From positions 1 to 13,837 of the forward strand of contig WTHL01000223.1 in the NCBI GenBank assembly GCA_011523155.1: a stretch of 13,837 bases of DNA, read 5' to 3'. Shown here piece after piece: positions 1-8,118 of the stretch (position 1 is the stretch's first letter; every line of letters starts with the position of its first letter). The position numbers and the translations under genes are program-made. Below the pieces are notes generated by a model. That model was given only the letters and a program-made list of their open reading frames with translations. It searched no databases and had not been told where the DNA came from. This DNA comes from Synechococcus sp. PL34863bin_39 (GTDB lineage: Bacteria > Cyanobacteriota > Cyanobacteriia > PCC-6307 > Cyanobiaceae).

Positions 1-738
1 GGTCTGCACGTGCTGATCGAGAAGCCGATCGCTGCCAGTCAGGAAGAGGCGACGGCCCTCATCGCGGCGGCGGATCGCCAGGGTCGTTTGCTCCAGGTGG
101 GGCATATCGAACGCTTCAATCCCGCATTCCGCGAACTCACCAAAGTGGTGGCGAACGAGGAGGTGGTGGTGCTCGAAGCCAGGCGCCACAGCCCTCATGG
201 TGATCGGGCCAACGACGTCTCGGTGGTGCTTGATCTGATGATCCACGATCTCGACCTTGTGCTCGAACTCGCCCAGGCCGAGGTGGTGAGTCTGGCTGCA
301 GCCGGGGGTCGCAGCGCCGAAGGACCGATTGACTACGTCAACGCCACCCTCGGCTTTTCGAATGGAGTGGTCGCCAGCCTCACGGCCAGCAAGATGAGTC
401 ACCGCAAGATCCGCAGCCTCAGTGCCCACTGCCGATCAAGCCTTGTGGAGACCGATTTCCTCAATCACAACCTCCATATCCACCGCCGTGCCCATGAGTG
501 GTACTCCGCGGATCATGGGGAACTGCTTTACCGCAATGACGGCTTCATCGAGGAGGTCAGCACCACGTCGATCGAGCCCCTCTACGCGGAGCTCGAGCAT
601 TTTCTTCAGTGTGTGCGTGGCCGAGAAACTCCCGCAGTGGATGGGCTGCAGGCGTCCCGTGCCTTGCGTCTTGCTGATCTGATCGAACATGCCGTGGAGC
701 ATCCGGGGATCGGCGTCCCCCTGACGGATCCGATCTGA
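1..738 (+). CDS. Gfo/Idh/MocA-family oxidoreductase, 5'-truncated
   Basis: The reading frame is open from base 1, so the gene starts upstream and the first residues seen (GLHVLIEKPIA) are internal; a GTG at 10 is not a credible start. The family catalyses NAD(P)-dependent oxidation or reduction of sugars and related compounds. The EKP motif (visible residues 7-9) marks the end of the N-terminal Rossmann domain, most of which is missing. VGHIERFNP and the DLMIHDLDLV block (about residues 78-87, with H82 and D85) belong to the C-terminal substrate domain that carries the catalytic His/Asp. About 245 residues of a usual 330-370 are visible. The stop is TGA at 736-738, 34 bp from the end of the convergent next gene. 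The substrate cannot be read from the sequence; a nucleotide-sugar role near the TagA-like gene is only a guess. Confidence 0.88.
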   Translation, partial: GLHVLIEKPIAASQEEATALIAAADRQGRLLQVGHIERFNPAFRELTKVVANEEVVVLEARRHSPHGDRANDVSVVLDLMIHDLDLVLELAQAEVVSLAAAGGRSAEGPIDYVNATLGFSNGVVASLTASKMSHRKIRSLSAHCRSSLVETDFLNHNLHIHRRAHEWYSADHGELLYRNDGFIEEVSTTSIEPLYAELEHFLQCVRGRETPAVDGLQASRALRLADLIEHAVEHPGIGVPLTDPI

Positions 739-743
739 GACAG

Positions 744-759
744 GGCGCTGAAACGCGCC
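744..759. terminator. weak GC hairpin between convergent genes
   Basis: GGCGC (744-748) can pair with GCGCC (755-759) around a six-base TGAAAC loop, in the 34-bp gap between two convergent stop codons. No T-run follows on either strand, so an intrinsic terminator is possible but poorly supported. Confidence 0.25.
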
Positions 760-772
760 GGCGTTCGATCGT

Positions 773-3700
773 TCACACCAGGCCCTCGTCCTTGGCCAGC
801 TCCCGCAGGGCAGCGATCTGCCAGTTGCGGCAGACCGCTGGAGATGATCGATAGAACTGGTCCCATGCTGCGGCCTTGTGGTTGCCGTAGTGCGCCGGAT
901 CCTGTGCCGGGTTCTCGCATTGCCAGCCCACCCGGACGGCATGGCCAATGACGACGTCGAGGGCGATGTCGTCGTCGAAGTGAACGTCTGGATTGGTCGC
1001 GGTGAAGGCCATCAGTGACAGCAGGCACTCGCAGCACAGCTGGCGATATTCCGGTGCATCGATCCGTCCGAGCAGCTGTTCAACCTGCGCCGCGAAATTC
1101 CGTTCGCCCGGGGTGGTCTCCAGCAGCAGTGCACTCGTCAGGCGGTTGCGACGTTCGAGCTTGTCGCCGATCACCAGACCTCGGCAATGGTTCAGCAACG
1201 ACCAGATGCCGGCGTGGAAATCCCTTGGCACCCGCTGCAGTGAGCCCAGGCGGATCCGGTGCTGCAGCCAGTCCCCTCCACTGGGTTGTTCATCGAGCGG
1301 GGCGGGGACCGTCCACTGCACCGATCCGCGCAGATGCAGCTGCTCATTGCGTTGCAACGCAGCCCGGGCATGTTCCAGATCGGCCAGAACGGCCCGCAGA
1401 CGCACGCCGATGGCATGGGGAGGCTCGCTGCAGAGCGCCTCGAAGCCTTCGTCCTGACTGCACTGATGTTCGACTGCCAGTTCCGAGGTCAGCAGGAGCA
1501 GCAGCTGCCCGAGCTGCAGCGTCAGCGTGCCCTTCAGGATCTGGGGCTGTCGCCGCGCCAGGCCGTCGAGAGCAAGCAGGAGTTCCTGCTGCAGGCTGCT
1601 TTCCCGGGCATCACGTCCGCAGGTGCGGCGGATCAGGCCAGCGATGGTTCCGCTCCCTAATGGACGGATGAGGCTGGACTCAGCGCTGTAGCTGCGGCCC
1701 ACAATCACGGTCTTCTGGCGGGCGAGAAGGTCGATCAGGGCGTCCTCCAGCTGGGGATGCACCAGTTGCAGCACACCGGCACATCGCCGGACCACGTTCC
1801 AGTCCTGCTGCTGCAGACCACGGCGGTAGATCTCCTCCGCCACGGTGCGCAGGCCGATCCTGCTTCCTTGCGGACCTTCCAGTTCGGCATCGCCCCCCCG
1901 GAGACGCTGCAAGAGTTCAAGCACTTCGGCCTGCTCCCGCAGCGATGCACTGGCCCAGAGGCGATCACAGAGCTGCGCTGAGGAGATGTCATCGAGTTCC
2001 TGCTCCTGGGCGGCCGTGAGGTCCTCCAGGTCGGTTGACTCCTGAAGCAGGCTGGTCAGGTCGATGCCTGATTCGCTGTAGGCGATTCCCTGCGTGCTCT
2101 CGGCGCCCTTCATCGGCAGGGTCACCCATTGCCCCTGGTCAGCCAACGCGTCGAGAGGGCCACACAGCACGGAGATCCCGTCAATTTCCCCACTGCAGAG
2201 CCGCTCGGCCAGGGCGAGAACGGTGCCGGGTGCTTTCTGGAAGACGGCTTCCGGCACTGGAATCAGGAGCAGGGGGGAGCCGTCGCCCCGCCAGTGTCGT
2301 TGCAGCAGATGGAGCTCGTTGAGCACGGTCTCCACGAGCTGACTGGGATCGTCGGCCAGGTAGAAGTTGTCGTCTTCCAGAACGGCTGGGGGAAAGGCAA
2401 GCGACTCATCTCCACGCCGGTAGAGGCGCGCGGTCACCGATGACTCCATTCGCATGGGTGGGTGGCCACTGAGTCCGAGACCTGCATTGGCCCCGACGGG
2501 GCCGAGGTACTGCTTGAGGGCGGCTGAAGGACGCACCCTCACGGATCCGCCAGTCGGTTCTGAGGCGGGGAAGCCGTGATCACGCAACATCTGGGCCTGA
2601 TCGGGCGTTGCCGGCAGCAGTGCCACCAGCACGCGATCCGCACCCAGGGCCGATGCATGGCGCCGGCCGCAGGGATCGAGATCCGCGGGACACAGCAATC
2701 CGTCCAGCAGCATTTCCCCGAGCCATGTGAGGCTCTGGGTCCAGAGCAGCGGCACATTGTCATTGGCCTGGCGCTGCTGACTGCCGGGCTGATCGCGCTC
2801 CGCTTCGAGGGCTTCCGCGGGAACGACGTAGAGCTCGGGATACAGCCGTTCGCCGTTGTGCTCCACCGCAAGGGGCTTCAGGCGTTCATGCCACTGACGA
2901 GCCTCCTGCCAGCGTTCCTCACAGCAGGCCGTCAGCAGTTCGTAGGCCAGAAAGAGGGGCCACTCCGATTCGATTCCTTCAAACGTTGCCAGTTCGTCGC
3001 GCTCGTAATGCAGGCGACTGACGTCCTCGACGACTGTCTGGTGGCCATCCCGACGGAAGCGCTTGTAGCCGTAAGGACCTCCCAGGTCCCGGCGGATGCG
3101 CGCATAGGTCCGATCAACCAGCTGGCGATCCTCAATGGCCCAGGCTGGATAGCCGATCACCGACAGGCAGGCACTGTCGGACTCCTTGCTGGCGGATTCC
3201 CGCGGCAGCAGGGCGAGCAGGGCCCGACGAAGACGCACCAGGGAACCCTGGGGGATCTGCAGAGACGCCCGCCCGTCGCCGTGCTCGGCGAACAGATCCA
3301 GGCCTTCCAGGGCCTCGAGGGCTGCTTTGGCCATGCCAATGGAGCTGGCATTCCGTTCAGGAAGGCCATGGTTCCCCTTGTCACCCCGTTCCCAGATGCC
3401 GTAGTCGGGAATCCTGTAGGCCCGGGCGACGTAATAGATCAGGTTCTGGATGAAGTCGACCTCGTGGTGACTTCGCACCACCGGAAGTCCTCCTTTGGTG
3501 AGCTGCGCCAGCTGCAGGAGGAACAGCGAGGTGGCATCCAGCTGCAGATGGCCCCAGCCGTTGTCCGGTACCACCGTGTCACCGGTTGCGGTGTCGTATT
3601 TGGCATGCAGAGAGTCGAGCGGATGAAGCGTTTTTTTGAACTGCTCCACCTTCTGCGACTGGCGCATCATGGCGTTGAGAAGACCGCGCATCAACGCAAT

Positions 3701-3979
3701 CACCCTCTGCTCGAGTTCCCAGCTGCGCGGTGTGCTCCTGCCATGCAGACGCCGGTGGGCCAGGGCAAGACCCCAGACACACTGGATGGAGTACACGCAG
3801 TCGCGGACCCAGGCATCGCCGTAATTGCCATGCACCGTGTGGGCGGTGCTGGCGGGAAGAAGGCCGGTGATGGGGTGCTGACGGCTCAGCACAACCCGTT
3901 CGATCGCTTCATCCAGGGCCTGCAGTTTGTTCAACCGCTCCTGCTGTCGATCGGTGGGGATGGACTGCGTCAGAACCAT
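773..3979 (-). CDS. Phosphorylase kinase alpha/beta-like protein with GH15 (glucoamylase-like) domain
   Basis: A 1068-residue protein. The first ~450 residues are a glucoamylase-like (alpha/alpha)6 domain of the form found in eukaryotic phosphorylase kinase alpha and beta subunits. Blocks I recognise are TGLLPAS (38-44), DAWVRDCVYSI (55-65), SLHAKY (123-128), WGHLQLDATS (142-151), GIWERGDK (194-201, E197 a candidate acid), GMAKAALEAL (215-224) and FEGIESEWPLF (333-343). The C-terminal part also resembles those subunits: LQRVPRDF with a following HCRGL, then TTPGE and LLGRIDAPEYRQL (969-981). There is no signal peptide or membrane segment, so it is probably cytosolic. ATG at 3979 was chosen because AGGAGGT lies just upstream and the family similarity begins soon after; the longer open frame upstream runs antisense to the divergent gene. 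Function in bacteria is unsettled: a glucan-binding or regulatory role, or hydrolysis. No kinase gamma subunit is nearby. Confidence 0.85.
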   Translation of the reverse strand: MVLTQSIPTDRQQERLNKLQALDEAIERVVLSRQHPITGLLPASTAHTVHGNYGDAWVRDCVYSIQCVWGLALAHRRLHGRSTPRSWELEQRVIALMRGLLNAMMRQSQKVEQFKKTLHPLDSLHAKYDTATGDTVVPDNGWGHLQLDATSLFLLQLAQLTKGGLPVVRSHHEVDFIQNLIYYVARAYRIPDYGIWERGDKGNHGLPERNASSIGMAKAALEALEGLDLFAEHGDGRASLQIPQGSLVRLRRALLALLPRESASKESDSACLSVIGYPAWAIEDRQLVDRTYARIRRDLGGPYGYKRFRRDGHQTVVEDVSRLHYERDELATFEGIESEWPLFLAYELLTACCEERWQEARQWHERLKPLAVEHNGERLYPELYVVPAEALEAERDQPGSQQRQANDNVPLLWTQSLTWLGEMLLDGLLCPADLDPCGRRHASALGADRVLVALLPATPDQAQMLRDHGFPASEPTGGSVRVRPSAALKQYLGPVGANAGLGLSGHPPMRMESSVTARLYRRGDESLAFPPAVLEDDNFYLADDPSQLVETVLNELHLLQRHWRGDGSPLLLIPVPEAVFQKAPGTVLALAERLCSGEIDGISVLCGPLDALADQGQWVTLPMKGAESTQGIAYSESGIDLTSLLQESTDLEDLTAAQEQELDDISSAQLCDRLWASASLREQAEVLELLQRLRGGDAELEGPQGSRIGLRTVAEEIYRRGLQQQDWNVVRRCAGVLQLVHPQLEDALIDLLARQKTVIVGRSYSAESSLIRPLGSGTIAGLIRRTCGRDARESSLQQELLLALDGLARRQPQILKGTLTLQLGQLLLLLTSELAVEHQCSQDEGFEALCSEPPHAIGVRLRAVLADLEHARAALQRNEQLHLRGSVQWTVPAPLDEQPSGGDWLQHRIRLGSLQRVPRDFHAGIWSLLNHCRGLVIGDKLERRNRLTSALLLETTPGERNFAAQVEQLLGRIDAPEYRQLCCECLLSLMAFTATNPDVHFDDDIALDVVIGHAVRVGWQCENPAQDPAHYGNHKAAAWDQFYRSSPAVCRNWQIAALRELAKDEGLV

Positions 3980-3980
3980 G

Positions 3981-3987
3981 ACCTCCT
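3981..3987 (-). promoter_or_regulatory. Shine-Dalgarno site of the phosphorylase kinase-like gene
   Basis: The minus strand reads AGGAGGT followed by one base and the ATG. It is the strongest Shine-Dalgarno match noticed in the window and supports the 3979 start, although the spacing is unusually short. Confidence 0.5.
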
Positions 3988-4028
3988 GGCGTGCCGGCCT
4001 TAAATTCTCCCCTGTTGGCAGACCACGG

Positions 4029-4766
4029 ATGGACACCGTCAGTACCGATCCGTGTGAGCCGAAGCGCTGTGATGTGCTGGGTGTCGGCGTTGATGCCTGC
4101 CGTGATGTGAAGGAAGCCGCCCTTGCCCTCCATGCGCGCGGCGGTGGGCAGATCGTGACGCTGAATGCAGAAATGACCATGTCGGCCCTGGCCGATGCGT
4201 CCCTTGGTGCCGCCTTCGCAGCAGCTGACCTGGTGATTCCGGATGGCGCCGGGGTCGTCTGGGCTCTGGCTCGGCAGGGAATCAGAGTTCCTCGAAGTCC
4301 CGGAATTGAGCTGGCCTGGAGCCTGCTGCAACATGCCGAACTCCAGCAATGGACGGTGGCGCTGGTTGGCGCCTCTCCTCAGGCGATGGGGCGGCTGCAA
4401 GTCCGGTTGCAGCGAGATCTGCCTTCTCTCCGTCTTGTTCTGGCGGAGCACGGATTCCAGCCGGTTGATGCCTGGCCCGACCTGGAATCGAGGCTTCTGG
4501 CCTTGAACCCTGATCTTGTCCTGGTGGCTCTGGGCGTGCCTCGTCAGGAAACCTGGGCGCAGCGTCTGCACCGCGGACAACCTGGTCTCTGGATGGGAGT
4601 CGGTGGCAGTTTTGATGTCTGGGCGGGGCTCAAGCAGCGTGCTCCGCGTTGGATGGGGCAACTCCGGCTCGAGTGGCTTTACCGCCTGATCCAGGAACCC
4701 ACGCGTTGGCGTCGGATGCTCGCATTGCCAGCGTTTGTTCTTGCTGTGTTGCGTCGCCATCGCTGA
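4029..4766 (+). CDS. WecB/TagA/CpsF-family glycosyltransferase
   Basis: A 245-residue GT26-family enzyme. Known members transfer N-acetylmannosamine or a related sugar from a UDP-sugar to a lipid-linked acceptor at the inner face of the membrane during surface-polymer synthesis. Visible family blocks are TLNAE (44-48), ADLVIPDGAGVVWA (66-79, with the PDG Asp72 in the usual catalytic position), GVPRQE (169-174), GVGGSFDVWAG (190-200), RAPRW (204-208) and EWLYRL (215-220). The C-terminus (RWRRMLALPAFVLAVLRRHR) is basic and hydrophobic, fitting the membrane-associating tail of this family. ATG 4029 gives the usual length; an upstream in-frame ATG at 3927 would run into the divergent gene. The gap to that gene is 49 bp, so the promoters must be closely packed. 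The exact donor and acceptor are unknown. Confidence 0.9.
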   Translation: MDTVSTDPCEPKRCDVLGVGVDACRDVKEAALALHARGGGQIVTLNAEMTMSALADASLGAAFAAADLVIPDGAGVVWALARQGIRVPRSPGIELAWSLLQHAELQQWTVALVGASPQAMGRLQVRLQRDLPSLRLVLAEHGFQPVDAWPDLESRLLALNPDLVLVALGVPRQETWAQRLHRGQPGLWMGVGGSFDVWAGLKQRAPRWMGQLRLEWLYRLIQEPTRWRRMLALPAFVLAVLRRHR

Positions 4767-4768
4767 CG

Positions 4769-4786
4769 GTCTGAAGTTGTTCAGAC
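4769..4786 (+). repeat. small inverted repeat after glycosyltransferase stop
   Basis: GTCTGAA (4769-4775) pairs perfectly with TTCAGAC (4780-4786) around a GTTG tetraloop, two bases after the TGA stop. It has no T-run and lies ahead of the stronger terminator, so it may protect the 3' end or assist termination. Confidence 0.45.
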
Positions 4787-4814
4787 GTCTTCACAGGCAA
4801 CCCGTCAGCCACAA

Positions 4815-4851
4815 AAAATCGCATCACCGGCTGCAACGGTGATGCGATTTT
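4815..4851. terminator. bidirectional intrinsic terminator
   Basis: A perfect 14-bp stem (4815-4828 with 4838-4851) closes a nine-base loop. The outer stem is A-rich on the left and T-rich on the right, so transcripts from either side end in a U-tract: the glycosyltransferase from the left and psbK from the right. It lies between the two convergent stop codons. Confidence 0.88.
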
Positions 4852-4880
4852 GAACGGTTGCAAAAGGCGCTTGTGCGCGA

Positions 4881-5024
4881 TCAGCGGAATCCCACCGAGG
4901 CTTGCCAGACAAAGGCCAGCAGGAGAAAGAAGACAGGAATGATCGGAAGGATGTCGACCAGGGGGCCGAATGCCTGGTAGGCCTCAGGAAGCTGTGCCAG
5001 CAGATCGAGCGAAGATGCGGCCAT
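4881..5024 (-). CDS. psbK: Photosystem II reaction centre protein K precursor
   Basis: A 47-residue protein encoded on the minus strand. It has a short N-terminal leader ([10 protein letters not shown]) followed by a 37-residue mature form starting [12 protein letters not shown] and ending [10 protein letters not shown]. The mature length and the LPEAY...[13 protein letters not shown] pattern are diagnostic of PsbK, a single-span thylakoid protein at the PSII core periphery near CP43. The membrane helix runs through about residues 21-41. ATG at 5024 gives the leader expected of the family; the frame stays open upstream through a GTG that touches the tgt stop, but this would lengthen the leader. 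The gene lies 29 bp downstream of tgt on the same strand, implying cotranscription, and ends at a strong terminator. Confidence 0.93.
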   Translation of the reverse strand: MAASSLDLLAQLPEAYQAFGPLVDILPIIPVFFLLLAFVWQASVGFR

Positions 5025-5053
5025 TCCGGCGGAGATGATGCGTTCAGCGGACG

Positions 5054-6172
5054 CTACCACGTGTGATGGGCTGGAGAGCTTGGATCCCAGGGAGCGAAAT
5101 CCTCTGAAAAACAGCCATCCCGGATTGCGGCACCCATGGCGGTGGTGAAGCGGATCAGATGGGTGAGGTTGTGCAGGCTCAGGAGGGTGAGCCCGAGCAG
5201 TTCTTCGCTGCGAATGAGGTGATGCAGATAGGCCCTGGTGTGGCCCTTGCAGGCGACGCAGTTGCAGCTGGGATCGAGGGGTGTGTGGTCATGGCGGAAC
5301 CGGGCATTGCGCAGATTCCAGCGTTCACCTCCCACCAGGGCCGTTCCGTGGCGCCCCAGGCGAGTCGGCAGCACGCAATCGAACAGGTCGATGCCGTTGG
5401 CAACCGCCACGGCCATTTCACGCAGGGTGCCGATGCCCATCAGATAGCGAGGGCGATCCTCGGGAAGCAAGGGGGTCACCTGGCGAACAATGCGATGCAT
5501 GTCTTCCACGGGTTCGCCCACGCTCACGCCTCCGATGGCGATGCCCGGAAGATCGAACCCCGCAACGGCCCGAGCGCTCTGTTCCCGCAGATGTGGGAAG
5601 CAGCCTCCCTGCACAATTCCGAACAAGGCCTGATCGGATCGGTTGTGGGCCGTCACGCATCGCTCGAGCCAAGCATGGGTCCGTCGGTTGGCATCCTCGA
5701 CATCGTTTTCAGTGGCTGGATAGGGCGGACACTGGTCGAACGCCATGGCCACATCCGCGCCCAAGGCCATCTGGATCTCCATGGATTTCTCCGGAGTCAG
5801 AAGGATGCGACTGCCATCCCGTGGGTTGCGGAAATCAACGCCGTGGTCATCAATGCGGTTGAGATCCGCGAGGCTGAACACCTGGAAACCACCTGAGTCA
5901 GTCAGCATCGGGCCGTTCCAGCCCATGAAGCGGTGCAACCCACCGGCTTCGGCCACCACCTGCTCACCGGGTTGCAGATGCAGGTGATACGTGTTGGAGA
6001 GAACCATTTGTGCACCGGTCTCTCCCAGCTGAGCCGTGCTGACGCCTTTCACGGTGGCCAGGGTGCCCACGGGCATGAACCGTGGCGTGTGGACAGGGCC
6101 ATGCGGCGTTCGAAAACAGCCGCATCGCGCCTGGCTGTTTCGGCAATGGGCGTCAATCAGAAAGTCGAACAC
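5054..6172 (-). CDS. tgt: Queuine/preQ1 tRNA-guanine transglycosylase
   Basis: The enzyme exchanges guanine-34 in the anticodon of GUN tRNAs for the queuosine precursor. With the GTG start at 6172 ([10 protein letters not shown]...) the protein is 372 residues, the family's normal size; an in-frame ATG at 6190 would add six residues (MAWVWP) not expected in the family. Catalytic and binding residues are visible: TDSGGFQVF (D92, general acid/base), AFDQCPP (D146), GIVQGG (185-190), GGVSVGE, YLMGIGT and [13 protein letters not shown] with nucleophile D265. The zinc site is C303-x-C305-x2-C308-x25-H334. The GTG start is inferred from family length and N-terminus, with no clear Shine-Dalgarno site. 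psbK follows after 29 bp on the same strand; cobS is divergent across a 64-bp gap. Confidence 0.95.
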   Translation of the reverse strand: MFDFLIDAHCRNSQARCGCFRTPHGPVHTPRFMPVGTLATVKGVSTAQLGETGAQMVLSNTYHLHLQPGEQVVAEAGGLHRFMGWNGPMLTDSGGFQVFSLADLNRIDDHGVDFRNPRDGSRILLTPEKSMEIQMALGADVAMAFDQCPPYPATENDVEDANRRTHAWLERCVTAHNRSDQALFGIVQGGCFPHLREQSARAVAGFDLPGIAIGGVSVGEPVEDMHRIVRQVTPLLPEDRPRYLMGIGTLREMAVAVANGIDLFDCVLPTRLGRHGTALVGGERWNLRNARFRHDHTPLDPSCNCVACKGHTRAYLHHLIRSEELLGLTLLSLHNLTHLIRFTTAMGAAIRDGCFSEDFAPWDPSSPAHHTW

Positions 6173-6236
6173 GGGCCAAACCCAGGCCATCCCTGACCCT
6201 ACGGTGGAGGCTGACGCCCAATCCCCACCCGCTCGG

Positions 6237-7028
6237 ATGCTTGCTGCTCCCGCCTGGCTGCGCAATCTCGCGGGGGCGTGGGTGTTTTATTCGATTCTGC
6301 CCGGGTTCCCTCAGCTGCAACCCAGGTTTGATCGCATCGCCCGCTTCGCCCCCTGGATCGGCCTCGTGATCGCTGGGCTGCAGACGATGCTGTGGCGCAT
6401 CCTGCAATCCCTGGGATGGCCTCCCCTGGCCATGGTGCTGGTGGTGATCATCGTCGCTGTCTGGCTGACGGGCGGCCTCCACCTTGATGGCGTCATGGAT
6501 ACGGCGGATGGTCTGGCTGTTGCTCCGGACCGCCGTCTTGACGCCATGGAGGACAGTCGTGTCGGAGCCAGTGGCGTCCTGGCTCTTGTTGCGGTTCTGC
6601 TGCTTCAGGTCGCCGCCCTGGTCAGCCTTGCCGGTCAGTCCTTGGGGCTGATCCCCTGGGCCCTGAGTGCTGCGGCCTTCTGGGGGCGTTGTTCACCGCT
6701 CTGGGCAGTGCTTCGCTTCCCATACATCAAGGCGGATGGAACGGCAGGGTTTCACAGCAGGCACGCCAGGGGAGCGCGTGAATTCGTTCCCTCGCTGGTG
6801 CTGCTGCTCACGGCAGCGCCGCTGCTCTGGGGGATGGGCCATGGCCTCCTGGTCGCCCAGCTGTGTCTGATCGGAAGCGTCACAGCTGCGCTGGTGGCCG
6901 AAGTGCTGGGGTGTCGGCTTGGCGGCCATACCGGTGACAGCTACGGAGCTGCTGTGGTGTGGACCGAGACCTTCACCTTGCTTCTGCTGGCGTTGTCGCT
7001 TCCCTGGTTGGTGCCGTCGGCAGTGTGA
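6237..7028 (+). CDS. cobS: Adenosylcobinamide-GDP ribazoletransferase (cobalamin synthase)
   Basis: A multispanning inner-membrane enzyme of about 263 residues that joins adenosylcobinamide-GDP to the lower-ligand nucleoside, the nucleotide-loop step of corrinoid synthesis. The signature [16 protein letters not shown] (79-94) supplies the metal-binding acidic cluster D84, D88 and D91. WVFYSILP (15-22) is the usual start of the family, and several hydrophobic segments follow. ATG 6237 gives a normal family length and avoids running into tgt; a GTG at 6204 would add eleven residues and cannot be excluded. Marine Synechococcus are known to make pseudocobalamin, so the lower base is probably adenine (knowledge, not sequence). 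The last 56 bp overlap the 3' end of the convergent kinase gene. Confidence 0.93.
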   Translation: MLAAPAWLRNLAGAWVFYSILPGFPQLQPRFDRIARFAPWIGLVIAGLQTMLWRILQSLGWPPLAMVLVVIIVAVWLTGGLHLDGVMDTADGLAVAPDRRLDAMEDSRVGASGVLALVAVLLLQVAALVSLAGQSLGLIPWALSAAAFWGRCSPLWAVLRFPYIKADGTAGFHSRHARGAREFVPSLVLLLTAAPLLWGMGHGLLVAQLCLIGSVTAALVAEVLGCRLGGHTGDSYGAAVVWTETFTLLLLALSLPWLVPSAV

Positions 7029-8118
7029 GGACGAAGGCATTGCCCTGTTCCGGCAGATCAGGGGCGACATCAGCGGGGATGCCAGCCAGTTCAAGGCTCC
7101 CACCGCGCTCCTCGGCCAGTTGGCGCGCCAGGGCCAACCCCAGGCCGCTGCCCGCGCGATCCATGCTTCGGCTGCCCCGCACGCCGCTGATAAAAATGCG
7201 CTCCCGCTCCGCGTCCGGGATGGCTTCTCCACCGTCCCAAAGGCAGAGTCCATCCTCGAGCAACCTCAGCCCGAGAGGGGTGCCAGGAGGGCTGTAGCGG
7301 AAGGCGTTCTCCATCAGATTGGCCAGGATTTCGGCGACCACGCCATCGGCAGCAGGGCGTGGTTGTCTCATCCATGCCGGCCATCGCGAGGGCCCCTCCC
7401 AGCGGCGTCCCTGCAGCGCTGCAGTCGCGCTGGCTCTCTCCGCCAACGGTGCCAGGAGTTCTTCCAGACAGGTCGGTGGTTGATCGGGCAGCACCGGCGG
7501 TAGCAGCAGCGGTGGTGTGTTGCTGTCCAGCAGCGTTCCTGGACGACCGATCTGGTCCAGCGCAGTGACGTAGCGATCGACCTGCCCCTGCTCCTGAAGC
7601 AGGTTTTCCACCAAGGCCCTGTGGTCACTGTCAGGATCCAGGCGTCGCAGCAGCAGTTGGGCGTAGGTGCGTAAAGCAGCCAGGGGATTGCGGAGCTGAT
7701 GCACCATCAGGTTCAGTTGCTGGCGCTGCTGCTCCAGTTGTTCCGTGAGCCGGCCCCGTTCCAGATCGAGGCTCAGGCATTGGGCGAGCGCGTTGGCAGA
7801 GGCCTGCAGGCGTTGCTCGAGGTCGTCGCTCCACTCCAGATCCCTGAGGCGTTCAGCGCGTAGTGCTCCCAGCAGCAGGTTGCCGTCGCGCAGGGGATAC
7901 CAGCGTCGTTCCGTCGAAGGTGTGCGCAGGTCAGGGTCAGCTTCGGCGGGAGGCAGCGGCAGTGTGGTTTCGGGCCACTGCATCACCATCTCCAGACTGG
8001 CGTTGTCGTCGCTCTGCCCCTGAGCTGTGTAAAGCACAAGCCGTTCGAGGGCCCCCGACGCTCTGAGGCTGCGGAGCTGCAGTGACGCGAGATGGAGGAA
8101 GCGTTCGGTCAATCCCAT
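6973..8118 (-). CDS. Soluble sensor histidine kinase
   Basis: A 381-residue kinase. An N-terminal sensor region (about 1-120, GAF-like by position and composition but weakly recognisable) leads into a coiled-coil-like linker (LTEQLEQQRQQLN). The H-box is MVHQLRNPLAALRT with phospho-accepting H140. The ATP-binding domain shows the N-box ANLMENAFRYSPPGTP (N267, N271), a G1 box reduced to LWDGGEAIP (D295) and G2 GSGLGLALARQLAEERGG (323-340). There is no membrane segment, so it is cytosolic. ATG 8118 was chosen; the frame continues upstream to 8232, but that part is low-complexity and overlaps a promoter-like AT-rich patch. No response regulator is adjacent, so it is an orphan here. The H-box wording recalls the GAF-containing Hik2/chloroplast sensor kinase group, but I hold that only loosely. 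The 3' end overlaps cobS. Confidence 0.88.
   Translation of the reverse strand: MGLTERFLHLASLQLRSLRASGALERLVLYTAQGQSDDNASLEMVMQWPETTLPLPPAEADPDLRTPSTERRWYPLRDGNLLLGALRAERLRDLEWSDDLEQRLQASANALAQCLSLDLERGRLTEQLEQQRQQLNLMVHQLRNPLAALRTYAQLLLRRLDPDSDHRALVENLLQEQGQVDRYVTALDQIGRPGTLLDSNTPPLLLPPVLPDQPPTCLEELLAPLAERASATAALQGRRWEGPSRWPAWMRQPRPAADGVVAEILANLMENAFRYSPPGTPLGLRLLEDGLCLWDGGEAIPDAERERIFISGVRGSRSMDRAGSGLGLALARQLAEERGGSLELAGIPADVAPDLPEQGNAFVLTLPTAPTREATTPAEAR

Noticed and set aside
2576..4003. 475-codon plus-strand open frame
   Set aside because: It lies antisense to the phosphorylase kinase-like gene, whose protein shows clear family motifs; the plus-strand translation shows none. It is a by-product of GC-rich codon use.
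5159..5896. 245-codon plus-strand open frame
   Set aside because: Antisense shadow of tgt with no family features.
6036..6236. N-terminal extension of CobS
   Set aside because: It would overlap tgt antisense and exceed the family length.
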